Positions 63,883 to 64,000 of a DNA stretch of 64,000 nt are shown piece by piece; the stretch's first letter is position 1; each line of letters opens with the position of its first letter. Source of the stretch: Acanthopleuribacter pedis (GTDB lineage: Bacteria; Acidobacteriota; Holophagae; Acanthopleuribacterales; Acanthopleuribacteraceae); the NCBI RefSeq assembly GCF_017377855.1, contig NZ_JAFREP010000041.1:24406-88405 (forward strand), in the 5' to 3' direction. The position numbers and the translations under genes were made by a program. The notes beneath the pieces are model-generated. The model was not told the DNA's origin. It worked only from the letters and a program-made list of their open reading frames with translations, and made no database searches.

Positions 63883-64000
63883 ATGTGTAGCGGGGCACCT
63901 CGCATCTCGGAAACCAAAAATAGCGTGATGTGATGTCCCAGCCACTCGATTTTGAAGCTAATGTGTTTAATACACAGAAGTTTAGCGGAAATCCCCGGCA

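Noticed and set aside
63657..63917. 86-codon minus-strand frame ending the window
   Set aside because: Runs through the family 1 fragment at 63841 and has no binding site.

Overview
The window is typical of a large-genome, Gram-negative, GC-rich bacterium. It carries a TonB-dependent receptor, an OmpW-type barrel, two very large Ser/Thr kinases with TPR tails, many-domain sensor kinases, a giant secreted Ig/CBM/dockerin protein, an Rhs toxin and a type III secretion chaperone. This mix, together with the interspersed short repeats, suggests a predatory or host-associated Acidobacteriota (Holophagae/Acanthopleuribacteraceae-like). That placement is inference: no rRNA or ribosomal protein gene is present to confirm it.

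Layout. (1) 1-5.4 kb: the 3' part of an Rhs polymorphic toxin with a C-terminal Cys/His nuclease-like tip and an adjacent Imm21-type immunity gene. (2) 6-8.8 kb: a zincin (HELTH) protein encoded just downstream of a CesT-type type III secretion chaperone, so a probable effector/chaperone pair; a mobile repeat lies at their junction. (3) 9.2-14.2 kb: a 1396-residue exported membrane protein and a small DUF4352-like membrane protein. (4) 14.5-21.3 kb: a signalling block with a triple-receiver diguanylate cyclase, a REC-kinase-REC hybrid, a sensor kinase with an ethylene-receptor-type copper-binding membrane domain, and its Rcp1-like response regulator. (5) 21.4-23.4 kb: CorA and MscS transporters. 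(6) 23.5-23.7 kb: three tandem minus-strand tRNAs with leucine anticodons but class I (short variable loop) bodies. (7) 24.2-24.5 kb: two converging very small ORFs. (8) 25.3-33.8 kb: a 2845-residue secreted cytochrome/Ig/PA14/CBM6/dockerin-like protein. (9) 33.9-42.8 kb: ATP-grasp (R2K), gamma-glutamylcyclotransferase, TonB receptor, OmpW, L,D-transpeptidase, Na+/H+ antiporter and small unknowns. (10) 43.4-47.2 kb: an AlkC-type DNA glycosylase, an exported PI4K/HipA-like kinase, and a three-gene set with a stand-alone FlhB/YscU C-terminal domain and a degenerate receiver. (11) 48-63.7 kb: a secreted unknown protein, two Ser/Thr kinase-TPR receptors flanking hemN, a 962-residue coiled-coil protein, a PLP decarboxylase and a GAF histidine kinase.

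Two families of short non-coding mobile elements are scattered through the window. Family 1 is about 175 bp with ends reading ACCTAAGAAGCGC, in five copies or fragments. Family 2 is a hairpin element with ends AGCCCGCATTTCTCAC, in four copies. One family 2 copy sits inside an insertion that splits a family 1 copy. Functions are read from motifs and family resemblance; no database search was possible.
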